A DNA stretch of 64,000 bases, taken from NCBI RefSeq assembly GCF_019703515.2, contig NC_059374.1, forward strand, positions 20,826,595-20,890,594. The letters are read 5' to 3'. Of this stretch, positions 1 to 11,431 are shown one piece after another (positions within the stretch are counted from its first letter, which is position 1; each line of letters starts with the position of its first letter). The position numbers were made by a program, and so were the translations under genes. The stretch comes from Myxocyprinus asiaticus. Taxonomy: Eukaryota; Chordata; Actinopteri; Cypriniformes; Catostomidae. The notes below the pieces were generated by a model. It ran no database searches and had not been told where the DNA came from. It saw only the letters and a program-made list of their open reading frames with translations.

Positions 1-45
1 TTATATTGCGTCCAAAACACAAAGCTTGTGGTAAGACATACTCAC

Positions 46-192
46 CGTTGACTGTGAGGTGAACCCAGCTGCCATTATGGAAGGTGTCGTACTGCTGTTC
101 CAGCATGAGTACCCTGCACTCGTACCAGCCCTGGTCTTCCGAGCGCACCTGGTCAATCTGCAGAGAAGCTTTTCCATGCAGACTGGCTCTAC
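46..192 (-). CDS. igsf9b: igsf9b coding exon 3 (partial gene; second half of first Ig domain)
   Basis: Exon of an IgSF9B/Turtle-type adhesion molecule, a type I membrane protein of neurons whose mammalian form acts at inhibitory synapses (family knowledge). Read on the minus strand, the acceptor ...ctctttcag lies just above 192 and the donor gtgagt at 40-45. The 147-nt exon begins and ends in phase 1. Its translation contains RASLHGKASLQ, then SEDQGWYECRV, which is the canonical D-x-G-x-Y-x-C strand F of an Ig domain with its second disulphide cysteine, then a potential N-glycosylation site NGS and the closing strand WVHLTVN. It completes the Ig domain begun in exon 2: the split glycine codon G|GT and the following R-A-S match the vertebrate IGSF9B sequence as I recall it. 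The gene continues beyond the left edge. The paralogue IGSF9 is less likely because exons 1 and 2 resemble IGSF9B closely. Confidence 0.93.
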
Positions 193-2856
193 CTGAAAGA
201 GGCACAAGAGCAGAACATAGCAGTTAAAGTTGAAATTTGTCATTTCTGCAACATTAACATCAGCAAATGGAATTGCCAAAATAACGGTTTTCAAACAGAT
301 TCCAGAAAACTCCCCCTTTCTTCCATTGGTTGTAAAAATAGAGCTATTACTAGCCTTCAATTATGTTGTGGTCTCACCCTTAAGGGAGTCTTAACATTAG
401 GACCCCATCTAGGGGAGGCTGCAACATAACTGGGGGCTCGTCCAGGATGGAGTAGTAACACAACACAGATTTTATGTTGCTATTTTTGTGAAGTATGTTG
501 CATCCAAAAATTGTATAATATAGACAATAAAGCACTGCTGGATCCATGCATTGATGTTAACGAAAAAGCAAGACACATTTAAGGGTTTGTTGTTGTCACT
601 GCATAATGCAGTCTATGACGAAACAGGAAATTTATGTTCTAATTAACTGTCTGTGTGTAATGTTGGTTGGTGGAGATTATTATTAGTTGTTATCACCATG
701 AAAAAACACACCATTGCCCATGTGATTATACAGTTAATCACTCCAGCATATAAAGACTAAAAGAGAAATGAAAAAGCCCACGGAATATTAAAATAGTACT
801 GAAACATATTGTTTGAATTTTCTAAGCTGTATAGCTTTAGTTTACAGTCACAAATGATTGAGAACCATCATATAACAACTTTAAAATATTTTGAACTGTA
901 GTATTTTTAAGGTTTCACCCATGGCTATTTTGCACTTCACAAAAGATTAAATGCTAAGCAGTAAACCAGTATGTGAAGCAATGTATAACATCACTAAGAA
1001 AGTAATCTCCCCCTAATTTCAGTCCTCCTACACTTTCACATGAAATGCAAACTGTACTTGAAATAGAAAAGAACAAAGTATCACAGCTCACATCAGAGTG
1101 GTACACTTTCTTTACTAAGAGGCTTAGCAAACACTCTAACAATACAAACAGTCACAGAAAGTGGGAGAAATTTGGGCAGCCAAGCATCTCTTTGACTGAA
1201 CTAAGCCATTCCAGAGCCTCACGTTGCCCATAGCATGCCAGAAATCTCTCATTTCCCTTTTTGAAGACTTTAGCTGGGATTTAATGCCTTTTGAAAGTTA
1301 AGGGCAGTGTTCAGTGGGCAGATATTGCCTGAGTGTCTCAGACACGCGTATTTACAATCTGGCTGGCCTTCATACTTCATACTGCTGTGTACTGAGAAGT
1401 AGATATCATAGCCCTGGGAAACGGCAGGTATCCAGAGTGAAAAATCAATATGGCATGGGGCAGAGAAGGATGCAGTCTTGCAGTAAAAAAATAAGGCCTT
1501 CAAAATCACAGCTATTTTTGTGCGGGGTGATAAAGCACTGATGAGATTGGGCGTCTGCGTCAGAGTTACAGAGCATCTTCATGCTGAATCTAACAGCAAA
1601 TTAAAGGTGTTCTCGGAGCACCTGTAAGCCAGACTGCATTTCCAGCAAGCACAGAATGTTTTTACAACATTTCCCAATGTACTGCATTTTGGTTGCAGTT
1701 AGGTTAAATGTTAATGTTCATCTGAAATTTTCTATAAGCCACATCTACAAATAAAATAAATAAATAAAATAATAAAATAAGGTCATGATGTTAATGTATT
1801 TTGAATCAACAAAAAATGACCTATATGAAACCGCAACTTTACTGTCAAGTCACATTTTAGTCCTAAAAAAAAAAAAAAAAAAAAAACACTTTACATCGTA
1901 ATTGTGCTAGCCAGGTTACTATCTTTAAAAAAAGAAAAGCTTAAAAGCTTAAAAGCTGTATTCTCTGCAACACTTCCCATCAATGAACATCAATTCAGCA
2001 GTGGTTTAGTGAGGGTTAACCTTCGATGTTTTTAACACAGCACTCAGAGCACACAGGGGTGTTCATTAAGCAAACAAGTTGGGTGCTTAATTACCAAATT
2101 TCTGCTGCAGGCCTTTTGCCAGAAATGTTTGGGGGATGGATTTGCACACTGCATTTTAGGGGCGCATAAACAGGCCCGTCCAGACTGAAACCAATCTGCC
2201 TCTAGCTTAGGATCACTTTAGGAGGGCCTGTGTAAATCACATCTAAACTGCTGCAATGATTGCCGCATAGATTGTCCTTCTGCAAGACAATGAGGTCACT
2301 AATATGGCAAATTGGTTGAGGAATCAGACCCAAAGCTCGGGCAATATCCAACAGGGAGAGAGTTTGGGAATTTCTGCTGCAGAAAATTGCATTGTGAGTT
2401 ACAGTAATAGCCTTCTGGAGTTCAATAGTAATTGTGTGCTGTCCAGCCAAACTGTGAGACTAAAGCCTTGTGGCAGAGAGGAGCATTACAAAATGAGCTG
2501 CCATGGCGACGCTATAGTAGCCACAGGAGACAATGACATACAGTCACACTGTTGGAACACAGGAACTGAAAATCAGAACTAATTCAAAATGGGATGAGGG
2601 CACAACCAAATAGTGGAATGGTAGTTAATTTGCTCCCCTCTTTTCTCTCTCTTCCTTAAATCAATTATTTATTTTATGGGAGAAGAGGATTTATGAGAAA
2701 TTGCGATATAAAGATGTGAATTAAAAAGTCAATTCTGCTCCATAGTGCAGGCCTCCCTTTGAAATTCGACCTCTCATTTCAATTCAGAGAAGGGAAGAAT
2801 TGTCCAATTAAACTATTCTGCCCACATTTAATAAACCGTCATACAGTAGCTCTGTT

Positions 2857-3672
2857 CTAAAACCTAGTGAGCTGCCTACCTATAAAGCATTTAAGGCATC
2901 ATAAGAGCACTCCTGACTTGAAGGCTGTTAAAAAATATAGACAGGAACATTATGCTACCTTCCAATATATTTTGTTTTGGCAAATTCTATGGGGATGTGT
3001 TCTAGCGCTCCAATACAGTTAGACGGAACACAAAAGAATGGAACAGAACATGGGGGTCTTGAGACGCGTTTTTCAAAGATGAACTACTTTTAAATTGACA
3101 CAGTTTTTGGAAAACACAGCACTCTTGAAGTGAGACGCTGAAAAAACAGCCAAAGACTTTGGTGATGCATGTGAAAATTGGACAAACTATTAAAAAACAG
3201 TGCAGCCGGAATGCAAGAACGCATCCTGTATGAACAGCCCCCAAGGAAGCTGCATATATCCTTAGCGGAGAAGGCAAACCCAGAATATATTGCAGTGAGC
3301 AATCTTTATCCAAGATGGCTAGTCGAGATAAATGTTGATCATAAATATACTTATATTTTATTAAATCCTTTAAACTTATGATAAAAATAGTTCAATGTAA
3401 TTAAACTTGGACTATATTACAGAATATTTGTGTGTGCTACTGTATATATTTTTACAGTTATCAGAGAATCACATTGTTAGCTTAGCAACATGCTAATGTT
3501 ACACTCTTTTGGAATCAATAGTGAGGTGAATTTCCCATACGCTTAGTGTAAGGAGCATTTTTGTGTAGCACTGCTCATGAAAAGCGTTCCAAATCAGTAA
3601 CTTATGAGTCACTTATTGTGGTAAGAATGCTGTCTTATGTAGACAGCAGACAATAAGGCAGTTCACTAACTT
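2857..3672. repeat. Diverged inverted-repeat element (cctagtgagctgcct family)
   Basis: The left end reads aaaacctagtgagctgccta and the right end is an imperfect reverse complement (ggcagttcactaactt). Sequences of the same family occur at 60719-60957 (both arms) and near 31024-31065 (one arm). No coding capacity is seen. The boundaries are approximate and the family name is not known to me. Confidence 0.4.
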
Positions 3673-5432
3673 CTGGAACACAGATAATGTCTTTCTCTCT
3701 ATTAAAACAAGTCCTGGTGGCTTAGAGGCAACTCTAATCTCTGGATCTTCTTAAAATGCCCATGTCACAATATAGACTAATTTAAATGCACTCTGTAACT
3801 CCACATCCCCAATCTCAGCCACATGACAACATTATCCCTGGTATTGACCACAAGTGGCAGATTATGCAAAAGCACTACATAGGCCCCCTGTTCCAAGCAT
3901 TTCTCATATTTCTGGTAACATGAATTTCCAATTTAATAAGATGTGACATACCAGTTAAGTGATCAAATAATCTTAAACATTAACAGAGATGGATGTGTCC
4001 CACACAGCTTTGTGCCCTGTGTCTTAGAGAGTGTGTGCTTTGAGAAGTGCTGACAATAAGTGATTTTTCACCCAGACGGCCAGCAGCAGATATGAGGTAA
4101 TTAAGGTTCTGTAATGCACCTTGAAAGAGAACAAGTGCCATGCTAGCAAGCAGCCATTACTAAAGCTTTTCACAATCCATGTCAATAGCAGTTGAGACTC
4201 TTTTTCTCTTGCTTGGAGTTTAGTAAACAGAAAACTGTTATTCCACTCGATCTTACACAAAGTGAGTACATTAGATCTTTGGCAACAGCATGTATAACCT
4301 CGTGCGACCCTGTGTCCACATGCATGGACATTGTATTTTGGCTTCGCTAAATGCAATGCATAATTTAAATGAATAAAACTGGAATTTAAAGGGTTAACTT
4401 CTGCCGCACCGAGTCACGTGACACAACAGCTTGCCGTCAATTCCCTTGAAGTGCTCCTACAGACATAGTGCCAACAAATGTGCCTCTGGTAAGAAATCTC
4501 TAAATTTTTTCATTGAAACCTGTTTGGTTGTAAAGAGAAGAGTCTCTAGTTTCGTTTGATATGCTGCTTTACGAACTCTGTTCATTTTTCGCACGTCAGC
4601 GCCCTGATAAACATGATGTCCACATGCGAGGATTTTGGGACATTATTCCCTCAAAAGTAGAAAAAACATGTTAGTTATTTTGAATAACTTTCAACTTTAA
4701 CACATCTGTGGGTCATTTCGCTTCATTTTAATATACATTTTGTTATATTTTATTTTGTTATCACTGTGCAATACGATTCTATTCATTAACATTAGTTAAT
4801 GCATTCCTATATATTTTCAATGTATTTTCACACTGAGAATAAATGGGTTCATCCAAAAGCTGAAACATTTTGCTTTCAGAGGCTTTATATGGAGTTGGGA
4901 TGAATATAAGGTGCATTTCAAACTGTTCTGAGACCAGTGCAGACAGACAGCACACTAGAGGTTAAGTAATTCACTAAATAGGGAGCAAGGGAGTATCCTA
5001 TAACTTTCTATGCAGCTAAGTGCATTCAATCCTAAAATCCAACCAAAAGTTCAGTTTCAGGCTGCAGATGATGTTTGGACCACTCAACATGTTTGGCAGA
5101 CATGGGACAATGGAAATCAGTACATAGATTCAGAATTTTATAATGCAACATTTTATTTTAACATGGTTGGCAGTGATTGGGTGATGCTGGATATTACTTT
5201 GAATAACAATTATTTATTCAGCTTTATAGAAAATCAACTGTGATGTCAGTAAAATCTCAAAAACATGAATAACCAACACTCCTGGAAATATAATAAACAA
5301 TTTTATGAAAAAAATTGGACTTTATATAGCTTAGTGTTATTTTACATTTTACAACGTAGTTCCGCTGTCCACATATGTGGACAATAATTTTTAGAAAAAC
5401 TTTTTACTCTAGAAAAAAAATATATATATATA

Positions 5433-6635
5433 CACTGGCGGCCAAAGGTTTGGAATAATGTACAGATTTCACTCTTATGGAAAGAAATTGGTACTTTTAT
5501 TCACCAAAGTGGCATTCAACTGATCACAGTGTATAGTCATGACATTAATAATATGAAAAATTACTATTACAATTTGAAAAAAAAAACTACTTCAAAGAGT
5601 TCTCATCAAAAAATCCTCCATGTGCAGCAATGACAGCTTTGCAGATCCTTGTCATTCTAGCTGTCAGTTTGTCCAGATACTCCTGTGACATTTCACCCCA
5701 CACTTCCTGTAGCACTTGCCATAGATGTGGCTGTCTTGTCGGGCACCTCTCATGCACCTTACAGTCTAACTGATCCCACAAAAGCTCAACGGGGTTAAGA
5801 TCCATAACACTCTTTTCCAATTATCTGTTGTCTAATGTCTGTGTTTCTTCGCCCACTCTAACCTTTTCTTTTTCTTTTTCTGTTTCTTTTTCTTTGCAAT
5901 TCTTCCCATAAGGCCTGCACCCCTGAGTCTTCTCTTTACTGTTGTACATGATACTGGTGTTGAGCAGGTAGAATTCAATGAAGCTGTCAGCTGAGGACAT
6001 GTGAGGCGTCTGTTTCTCAAACTAGAATCTCTGATGTACTTATCCTCTTGTTTAGTTGTACATCTGGCCTTCCACATCTCTTTCTGTCCTTATTAGAGCC
6101 AGTTGTCCTTTGTCATTGAAGACTGTAGCATACACCTTTGTATGAAATCTTCAGTTTTTTGGCATTTTCAAGCATTGTTTAGCCTTCATTCCTCAAAACA
6201 ATGATTGACTGATGAGTTTCTAGAGAAAGCTGTTTCTTTTTTGCCATTTTTGACCTAATATTGACCTTAAGACATGCCAGTCTATTGCATACTGTGGCAA
6301 CTCAAAAACAAACACAAAGACAATGTGTCTTCATTTAATGAACTAAATAGCTTTCAACTGTGTTTGATATAATGGCAAATGATTTTCTAGTACCAAATTA
6401 GCAATTTAGCATGATTACACAAGGATAAGGTGTTGGAGTGATGGCTGCTGGAAATGGGGCCTGTCTAGATTTGATCAAAATTGACTTTTTTCAAATAGTG
6501 ATGGTGCTGTTTTTTTACATCAGTAATGTCCTGACTATACTTGGTGATCAGTTGAATGCCACTGGTGAATAAAAGTACCAATTTCCTTCCGAAACAACAA
6601 AATCTGTACATTATATAAATTGTTGGCTGCCAGTA
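5433..6635 (-). mobile_element. Tc1/mariner-like transposon, internally deleted copy
   Basis: Terminal inverted repeats of roughly 100 bp can be aligned: the left arm starts cactggcggccaaaggtttg and the right arm ends with aattgttggctgccagt. Both are flanked by TA, the Tc1/mariner target. The copy is about 1.2 kb against about 1.6 kb for full-length Tc1-like elements. Two transposase remnants lie on the minus strand, and the region between the DNA-binding part and the last catalytic part is missing. Confidence 0.9.
5587..6077 (-). pseudogene. Tc1-like transposase remnant with catalytic core deleted
   Basis: Minus strand. The segment near 6077-5832 encodes the end of the paired-like DNA-binding region (RRLTCPQLTASLN, then KRLRGAGLMGRIAKK, a lysine-rich stretch and RLEWAKKH). 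The segment 5820-5587 encodes the C-terminus (LNPVELLWDQLD to ICKAVIAAHGGFF). At about 5797-5804 the sequence jumps from the NWK-RVLW motif, which normally precedes the first catalytic Asp, directly to DLNPVELLW, which holds the final Glu of the DD34E triad. Both catalytic Asp residues are therefore lost. The lysine-rich run reflects a local A-rich expansion. The copy cannot encode an active enzyme but keeps both ends. Confidence 0.85.
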
Positions 6636-6989
6636 TATATATATAGTGCTACTAGTTATAAATCAAAAAGAGAAATGTAAAATGCAAACAGCAGTCACAC
6701 TCAGGTCTCAGGAGGTTAAATATAAAATACTAAGCTTGTTATATATAAACTTCTGAATTAATATAAAGGTTAAGTGTGCAAATGCTGCACTACTAATATC
6801 ATCACCAAAAACTGTTTTCAAACAGGCTATGGATGGAAAACTTTGCAATAAGTCCCAATGCTGGAATACTGGCTTATTATCTCAAACTTAAATGTTCAAC
6901 ATCATAAGTGCAATACATGCTTTTCATATTTAATATAAGTATTCAAATTGGTGTTCAACACAAGATTTAGCAGCAATGCTGTTGCTTAC

Positions 6990-7187
6990 CAGCATATTCA
7001 GGGTCCACATGAGGAGGATAGAACCGGAAGTTAATGAAGAAGGGGATAGGCACACCGAATTTAAACCACTCCACCACATAGGGAGTCTGCTGGCCGTTTA
7101 GGGGGTGGCTCACGTCACATCCCAGAACAATGCTCTCTCCTGCACGGGCCGTCACAAACTGGGGCTCCTCTCTCACTCCGTGGGCAC
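6990..7187 (-). CDS. igsf9b: igsf9b coding exon 2 (first half of first Ig domain)
   Basis: This 198-nt minus-strand exon follows the acceptor ...ttttttgtgtgcag (polypyrimidine tract in 7188-7215) and ends at donor gtaagc (6984-6989). It starts and ends in phase 1. The translation runs GAHGVREEPQFVTARAGES, then a strand B cysteine in VLGCDV, then VVEWFKFGVPIPFF and YPPHVDPEYAG. The CxxxW-type spacing (strand B Cys, then Trp of VEWF) is that of an Ig V-type domain, and the partner cysteine lies in exon 3. The match to the N-terminal Ig domain of vertebrate IGSF9B is very close. The upstream splice joins Q-G from exon 1 to A-H-G here without changing frame. Confidence 0.95.
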
Positions 7188-7243
7188 CTGCACACAAAAA
7201 ACAAACAGACACAAGGATTCAGCACAGTGTTTAAAAGATAACA

Positions 7244-7244
<1 letters not shown>

Positions 7245-7321
<77 letters not shown>
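7245..7321. repeat. (TA)n microsatellite, about 77 bp
   Basis: Uninterrupted alternating TA directly abutting the terminal repeat of the adjacent Tc1 fragment. It lies about 58 bp upstream (in transcript sense) of the igsf9b exon 2 acceptor. ORFs across it that encode Tyr-Ile repeats are not genes. Confidence 0.97.
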
Positions 7322-7323
<2 letters not shown>

Positions 7324-8034
7324 TATATTGCCAAAAGTATTCGCTCATCTGCCTTTAGACGCATATGAACTTAAGTGACATCCCATTCTTAATCCATAGG
7401 GTTTAATATGACGTCGGCCCACCCTTTGCAGCTATAACAGCTTCAACTCTTCTGGGAAGGCTTTCCACAAGGTTTAGGAGTGTGTTTATGGGAATTTTTG
7501 ACCATTCTTCTAGAAGCGCATTTGTGAGGTCAGACACTGATGTTGGACGAGAAGGCTTGGCTCGCAGTCTTCGCTCTAATTCATCCCAAAGGTGCTCTAT
7601 CGGGTTGAGGTCAGGACTCTGTGCAGGCCAGTCAAGTTCTTCCACACCAAACTCACTCATCCATGTCTTTATGGACCTTGCTTTGTGCACTGGTGTGCAG
7701 TCATGTTGGAACAGGAAGGGGCCATCCCCAAATTGTTCCCACAAAGTTGGGAGCATGGAATTGTCCAAAATCTCTTGGTATGCTGAAGCATTCAGAGTTC
7801 CTTTCACTGGAACTAAGGGGCCAAGCCCAGCTCCTGAAAAACAACCCCACACCATAATCCCCCCTCCACCAAACTTCACAGTTGGCACAATGCAGTCAGA
7901 CAAGTACCGTTCTCCTGGCAACCGCCAAACCCAGACTCATCCATCAGATTGCCAGATGGAGAAGCGTGATTCGTCACTCCAGAGAACGCGTCTCCACTGC
8001 TCTAGAGTCCAGTGGCAGCGTGCTTTACACCACA
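7321..8034 (-). mobile_element. Truncated Tc1-like transposon
   Basis: The right part of a Tc1-like element: the terminal repeat starts cactatattgccaaaagtat next to TA. The copy stops abruptly at about 8034, inside the transposase gene, where a second TA-rich tract (8034-8069) begins. The other terminal repeat and the DNA-binding half are absent. Confidence 0.9.
7403..8033 (-). pseudogene. Tc1-like transposase, catalytic half with one nonsense codon
   Basis: Minus strand. The frame starts at the truncation point with CKARCHWTLEQW and WSDES (first catalytic Asp), followed by an in-frame TGA at 7937-7939 where an Arg (CGA) is expected, consistent with CpG decay. It then continues open for 172 codons through [21 protein letters not shown] (second Asp) and [11 protein letters not shown]. 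Between the second Asp and this Glu there are 34 residues, so the triad is DD34E as in Tc1. The C-terminus [12 protein letters not shown] is intact and ends at 7403. The N-terminal helix-turn-helix region was lost with the left half of the element. Confidence 0.9.
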
Positions 8035-8069
8035 TATATATATTACATATATATATATATATATATATT
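8034..8069. repeat. TA-rich microsatellite
   Basis: Alternating TA tract interrupted once, at the broken edge of the Tc1 fragment. Together with 7245-7321 it means both edges of the fragment are TA repeats. Confidence 0.9.
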
Positions 8070-8074
8070 CAATG

Positions 8075-9009
8075 TTTTAAAATGTTATTTTAGTTTATTT
8101 TGTACAAGTTTGCGGCTTTTAGTCCATGACTGTTAGTATTGAGGCTATCTACTGTATAGTGTCCTCCTAAAAGTACACAAAATTAATCTTATGCAAATAT
8201 ACGCATTTAAAATATACAGTCTTTCCCTTCCGGCAAAACGGACCAAACATATTAATTACTCTTGCTGCACTACACAGATTTTTGTCCAATCAATGCTCTC
8301 TAGAATGAGAATGTCCCTCCCCCTATTACTATATGCAACCAAATATCAATGTATAGGAAAGTAGCGGGAGAGAAAGAGTGAGTGGAACTAGGAAAATGAC
8401 GCAGACCGAAACCTGCATCCTTGGAAGCACTACAGCTATAACATGATGCAAGTATTTGCTAGTTTCACTGGAAATATGAGCAGCTTTAAGTCCTTGTTTG
8501 CCACAATTTTCCCTAAAAACTACACACAAAGTGCCAACCAGCTAATTTTCCAATTTAACAAATAATTTTTATGAGGACATAGTTATTTTCCCAAAAGCAG
8601 GTGAAAAGTTCTGTACTGTACACCATGCGATGACAAGAGGCTTATCCATACAACCCATTGATCTTGGCTAATTCACGCTTGGATGGCTTTTACAACAGAG
8701 AAGCCAAAGTTTTAGCAAACAATGCACAAGCACGTAGCATGCCTGTGGGTGACCTATTGGAAAGCTAAAGGTCATCATTGTACATGCCTCAGCAGAAAAT
8801 ATATTGGGGAAATGGATTTTCTTCTGCTAGCTCCACTACACCCATTGAGCACTCTCCCCTCTATCAGAGTTAGCTTGGCCACAGCACCTCAATGAAGGGG
8901 AAAATCACCCCTGGCATCAAAGGACCTGCTGACGGTGCACTTTCCCCCATGGAGATATTGTATGGAAAACCAAGTGATTCAGTAAAAGTACAAATTTAAG
9001 AAAAACTAG
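8075..9009. other. Intronic sequence, nothing recognised
   Basis: No ORF with exon-like splice signals, RNA gene or recognisable transposon end was seen in this stretch of igsf9b intron 1. Confidence 0.5.
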
Positions 9010-9017
9010 GTTACCAA

Positions 9018-10076
9018 TAGGGATGTGCAAGAAGACATATTTTCAAAATCAACTAGTCAGTGGGTTGCCTGAATAACCAGTTGACTAGTCGCTCTTAAGG
9101 AAGCCCTGTATAATTAGGGTAGTTTACATATCACCTGACACCGATTGGGTGTGTTTCAAGGGGCGTTTACATAAGAGGCTCTTGAAGGACTCGACATTTT
9201 TTATTTTTTTTTTTGAATATTTTTAACTTGAAACGCATTATTCAAAATGTAACGTTCATGGCCGCATGCTCACAGTGCGAGACATGGCGAAATGGCCGAA
9301 GATGTCCTGAATGTGAATGGATGTAGTGGCGGTGCTTTAAAGGGAATGAATTGAAAGAATTTAAAGAAAATTTTCTAAGAGGGTTTTACTATTAGAGGTC
9401 AACCACTAGTGGATTTTAAAGATACCGATAACTAAGGTTAGTTTTTAAATTCGATTTATAGGATGTCCAAAGCATTTCTGATTCTTTCTTTAATATGGCA
9501 GGTAAAGGCAAACAGTCCAAAATGAATAAAATCACAGATGCAATTTTTTGTTCAACCAAAATCCCAATAATAACCAGAAAAAATAAAATGTGGTGCATAA
9601 TGCTGGACTTTTAAGTATAAACAAGCCTGAAATACACTTGGGACTCTTATTTTGAAATGATGGAAAAACTATCGGCAACTATCGGCATAGATTTTTACTG
9701 ATAATCGATAGTTCCAAAAAGCAACTATCAGCACCAATTAATTGGTAAAACCGATATATCTGTCTACCTCTATTTACTACACAGTTGAATGGGCGGGCCT
9801 TGCACACACAACACATACTTGTATTAAAAACATATAGATGCATTGCAGTCAACAAAATGCAGGTGTCTCAAAACATGTTTTTAAAAGTTGAAATTCTTTT
9901 ACCTTGACAAGGTTTCTTAAAAACACTAGCGAGACACGTTGCAACGGTTAAAGACATCTAACTAGGGCCATCAAAAATATAAAAAATAAGTATCTATAAG
10001 AAAAAAATCTAGATATACTAGTCAACCTAAAAACTCAACTAGCTGGATGATGGGTCAACCATTGTGACCCATCCCT
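9018..10076. mobile_element. hAT-like non-autonomous element
   Basis: The ends read tagggatgtgcaagaa and ...gtgacccatccct, an imperfect inverted repeat. The flanks gttaccaa and ggttacaa are similar, as expected for a decayed 8-bp target duplication. It carries no transposase and is interrupted by a second element (9393-9772). A T-rich run lies near 9200. Confidence 0.65.
9393..9772. mobile_element. hAT-like MITE nested in 9018-10076
   Basis: The termini are tagaggtcaaccactag and ...ctgtctacctcta. They are flanked by tttactat and tttactac, a 7/8 match for a hAT-type 8-bp duplication. The subterminal sequence is palindromic (ataccgataact near the left, and accaattaattggtaaaaccgat near the right). 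It is 380 bp and non-coding. Confidence 0.75.
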
Positions 10077-10084
10077 GGTTACAA

Positions 10085-10860
10085 AAACCTTTATTTCTTC
10101 ATACATACTTTCATTTGAATTTGTTGGCGATTTTCTTTACCAGTTTAATCAGCTTTATCCAATGGAAGAGTTAATCCATTTTATTTGATTTAGCTAACAC
10201 AGCTTTTGGATTGAAACAAGGGAGATTTAATCAAATTACTCTTTTCCTAAAGTAGAGCCGGGTCCTCCAGTCATGGACCCAGAGCCCTGAAATCCACTCC
10301 ACTACTGTGAGTATATAAGGGTGCAAAGCACCACAAACATAGCAGCTTAGCTTTAATGAGAGACCAACAGGGTGCATGTATACTTAAAAACAAAAAGCAC
10401 CCTGACCGGCCCAGAGTAGGCTCACAAATAGCACTTCAGCCAGACACAAATATGGGTCAGAAAGTCCCATGTTTAGCCTTGTTAGAATAGGCTAATTGTT
10501 ATCTCGTAACACTTTTGCACACTTACGGTCCATGCGACATTAGAAAAATTATAGAAGATCAAGAATTGCACATTGTAATATCACATAATTAACACTTTTG
10601 TTTGTGTGCTAGCAATATAGTTATATTTGGACAGTTCCTTTTTATAGCCACTACATGGTTTAACCTTAATTCAACTTATTTTTGTACTTCACAGCACTGC
10701 AACTCACTTGTATCTAGAGTCTAAGATTTCTTAAGCTACCTGCTACATGCCAATTAAGAGGTGTGTAAAAATCTGACCAAGATTCAATGCATCAATTACA
10801 GAATTTAACAATTAATTTTAAAATTAAAATCTATTATTTGGTGAACTCGTAATACATTGG
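10085..10860. other. Intronic sequence with one short dispersed repeat
   Basis: The part at about 10756-10825 (gtgtgtaaaaat, then gcatcaattacagaattt) resembles 21763-21835, so it is a dispersed repeat of unknown family. Otherwise nothing is recognised. Confidence 0.4.
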
Positions 10861-10864
10861 GTAT

Positions 10865-11425
10865 AATGCTGCATTCCGTTCAACATGGAAAGTCGGATTT
10901 TCCAACTTTCTAGTAGGAAAAGTGCAATGGAACGCCACTTGAAGTGAGAATTACAACTTGGAAACTTGTGCAGAAATTTTCAAATCCGATTTCTCTGAGA
11001 TACAGGTGTGTGACGTCACACAAACATGTTGGCACCCAGAAGTATATACAAAGTAAGTGATAAAGCATTCACTTTTATTATATAATATCGACTTCCTACA
11101 TCACATGTTAAACATATTAAACATATTAAAATTTGTCTAACAATCGCCTGCAGAAACGGGTGTATAAAACATGGTAATTTCAACTCTCTTTTGATAATCG
11201 TACACCTGTAGCTCAAATGCTAGTGTTGCAGGATTGTTTATCTAATGGGTTGATAGGAGATGTCTCTGGTGACAGTCAAACTCCTGCTAAGCTATCAGGA
11301 GTGTTGCAGATTTGTTTCCTTATATGTCATTTTCCAAGCACCTGGCAATGAAATGCTTTTATGGTCAGAGATCAGAGATATCAAGTAGGAATATCCCACA
11401 TCCGACTTGAATGGAACGCAGCATT
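10865..11425. mobile_element. Short inverted-repeat transposon (MITE)
   Basis: The left end aatgctgcattccgttcaa is matched by the right end ttgaatggaacgcagcatt. Both lie in a TA-rich context, so a 3-bp TAA/TTA-type duplication (PIF/Harbinger-like) is possible. It is about 560 bp with no transposase. Confidence 0.65.
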
Positions 11426-11431
11426 AATATA

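Larger units (their letters stand above)
193..6989 (-). other. igsf9b: igsf9b intron 2
   Basis: The intron has donor gtaagc (minus strand, 6984-6989) and acceptor cag at 193-195. It is phase 1 and about 6.8 kb. It contains an inverted-repeat element (2857-3672), a deletion derivative of a Tc1-like transposon (5433-6635) and A-rich runs (1740-1790 and 1866-1886). In 196-2856 and 3680-5430 I see no exon-like ORF with splice sites, RNA gene or recognisable repeat apart from the A-rich stretches. Confidence 0.85.

Noticed and set aside
7105..7368. ORFs encoding Tyr-Ile repeats on both strands
   Set aside because: They are translations of the (TA)n tract and intron flank. The true coding part is the spliced exon 6990-7187.
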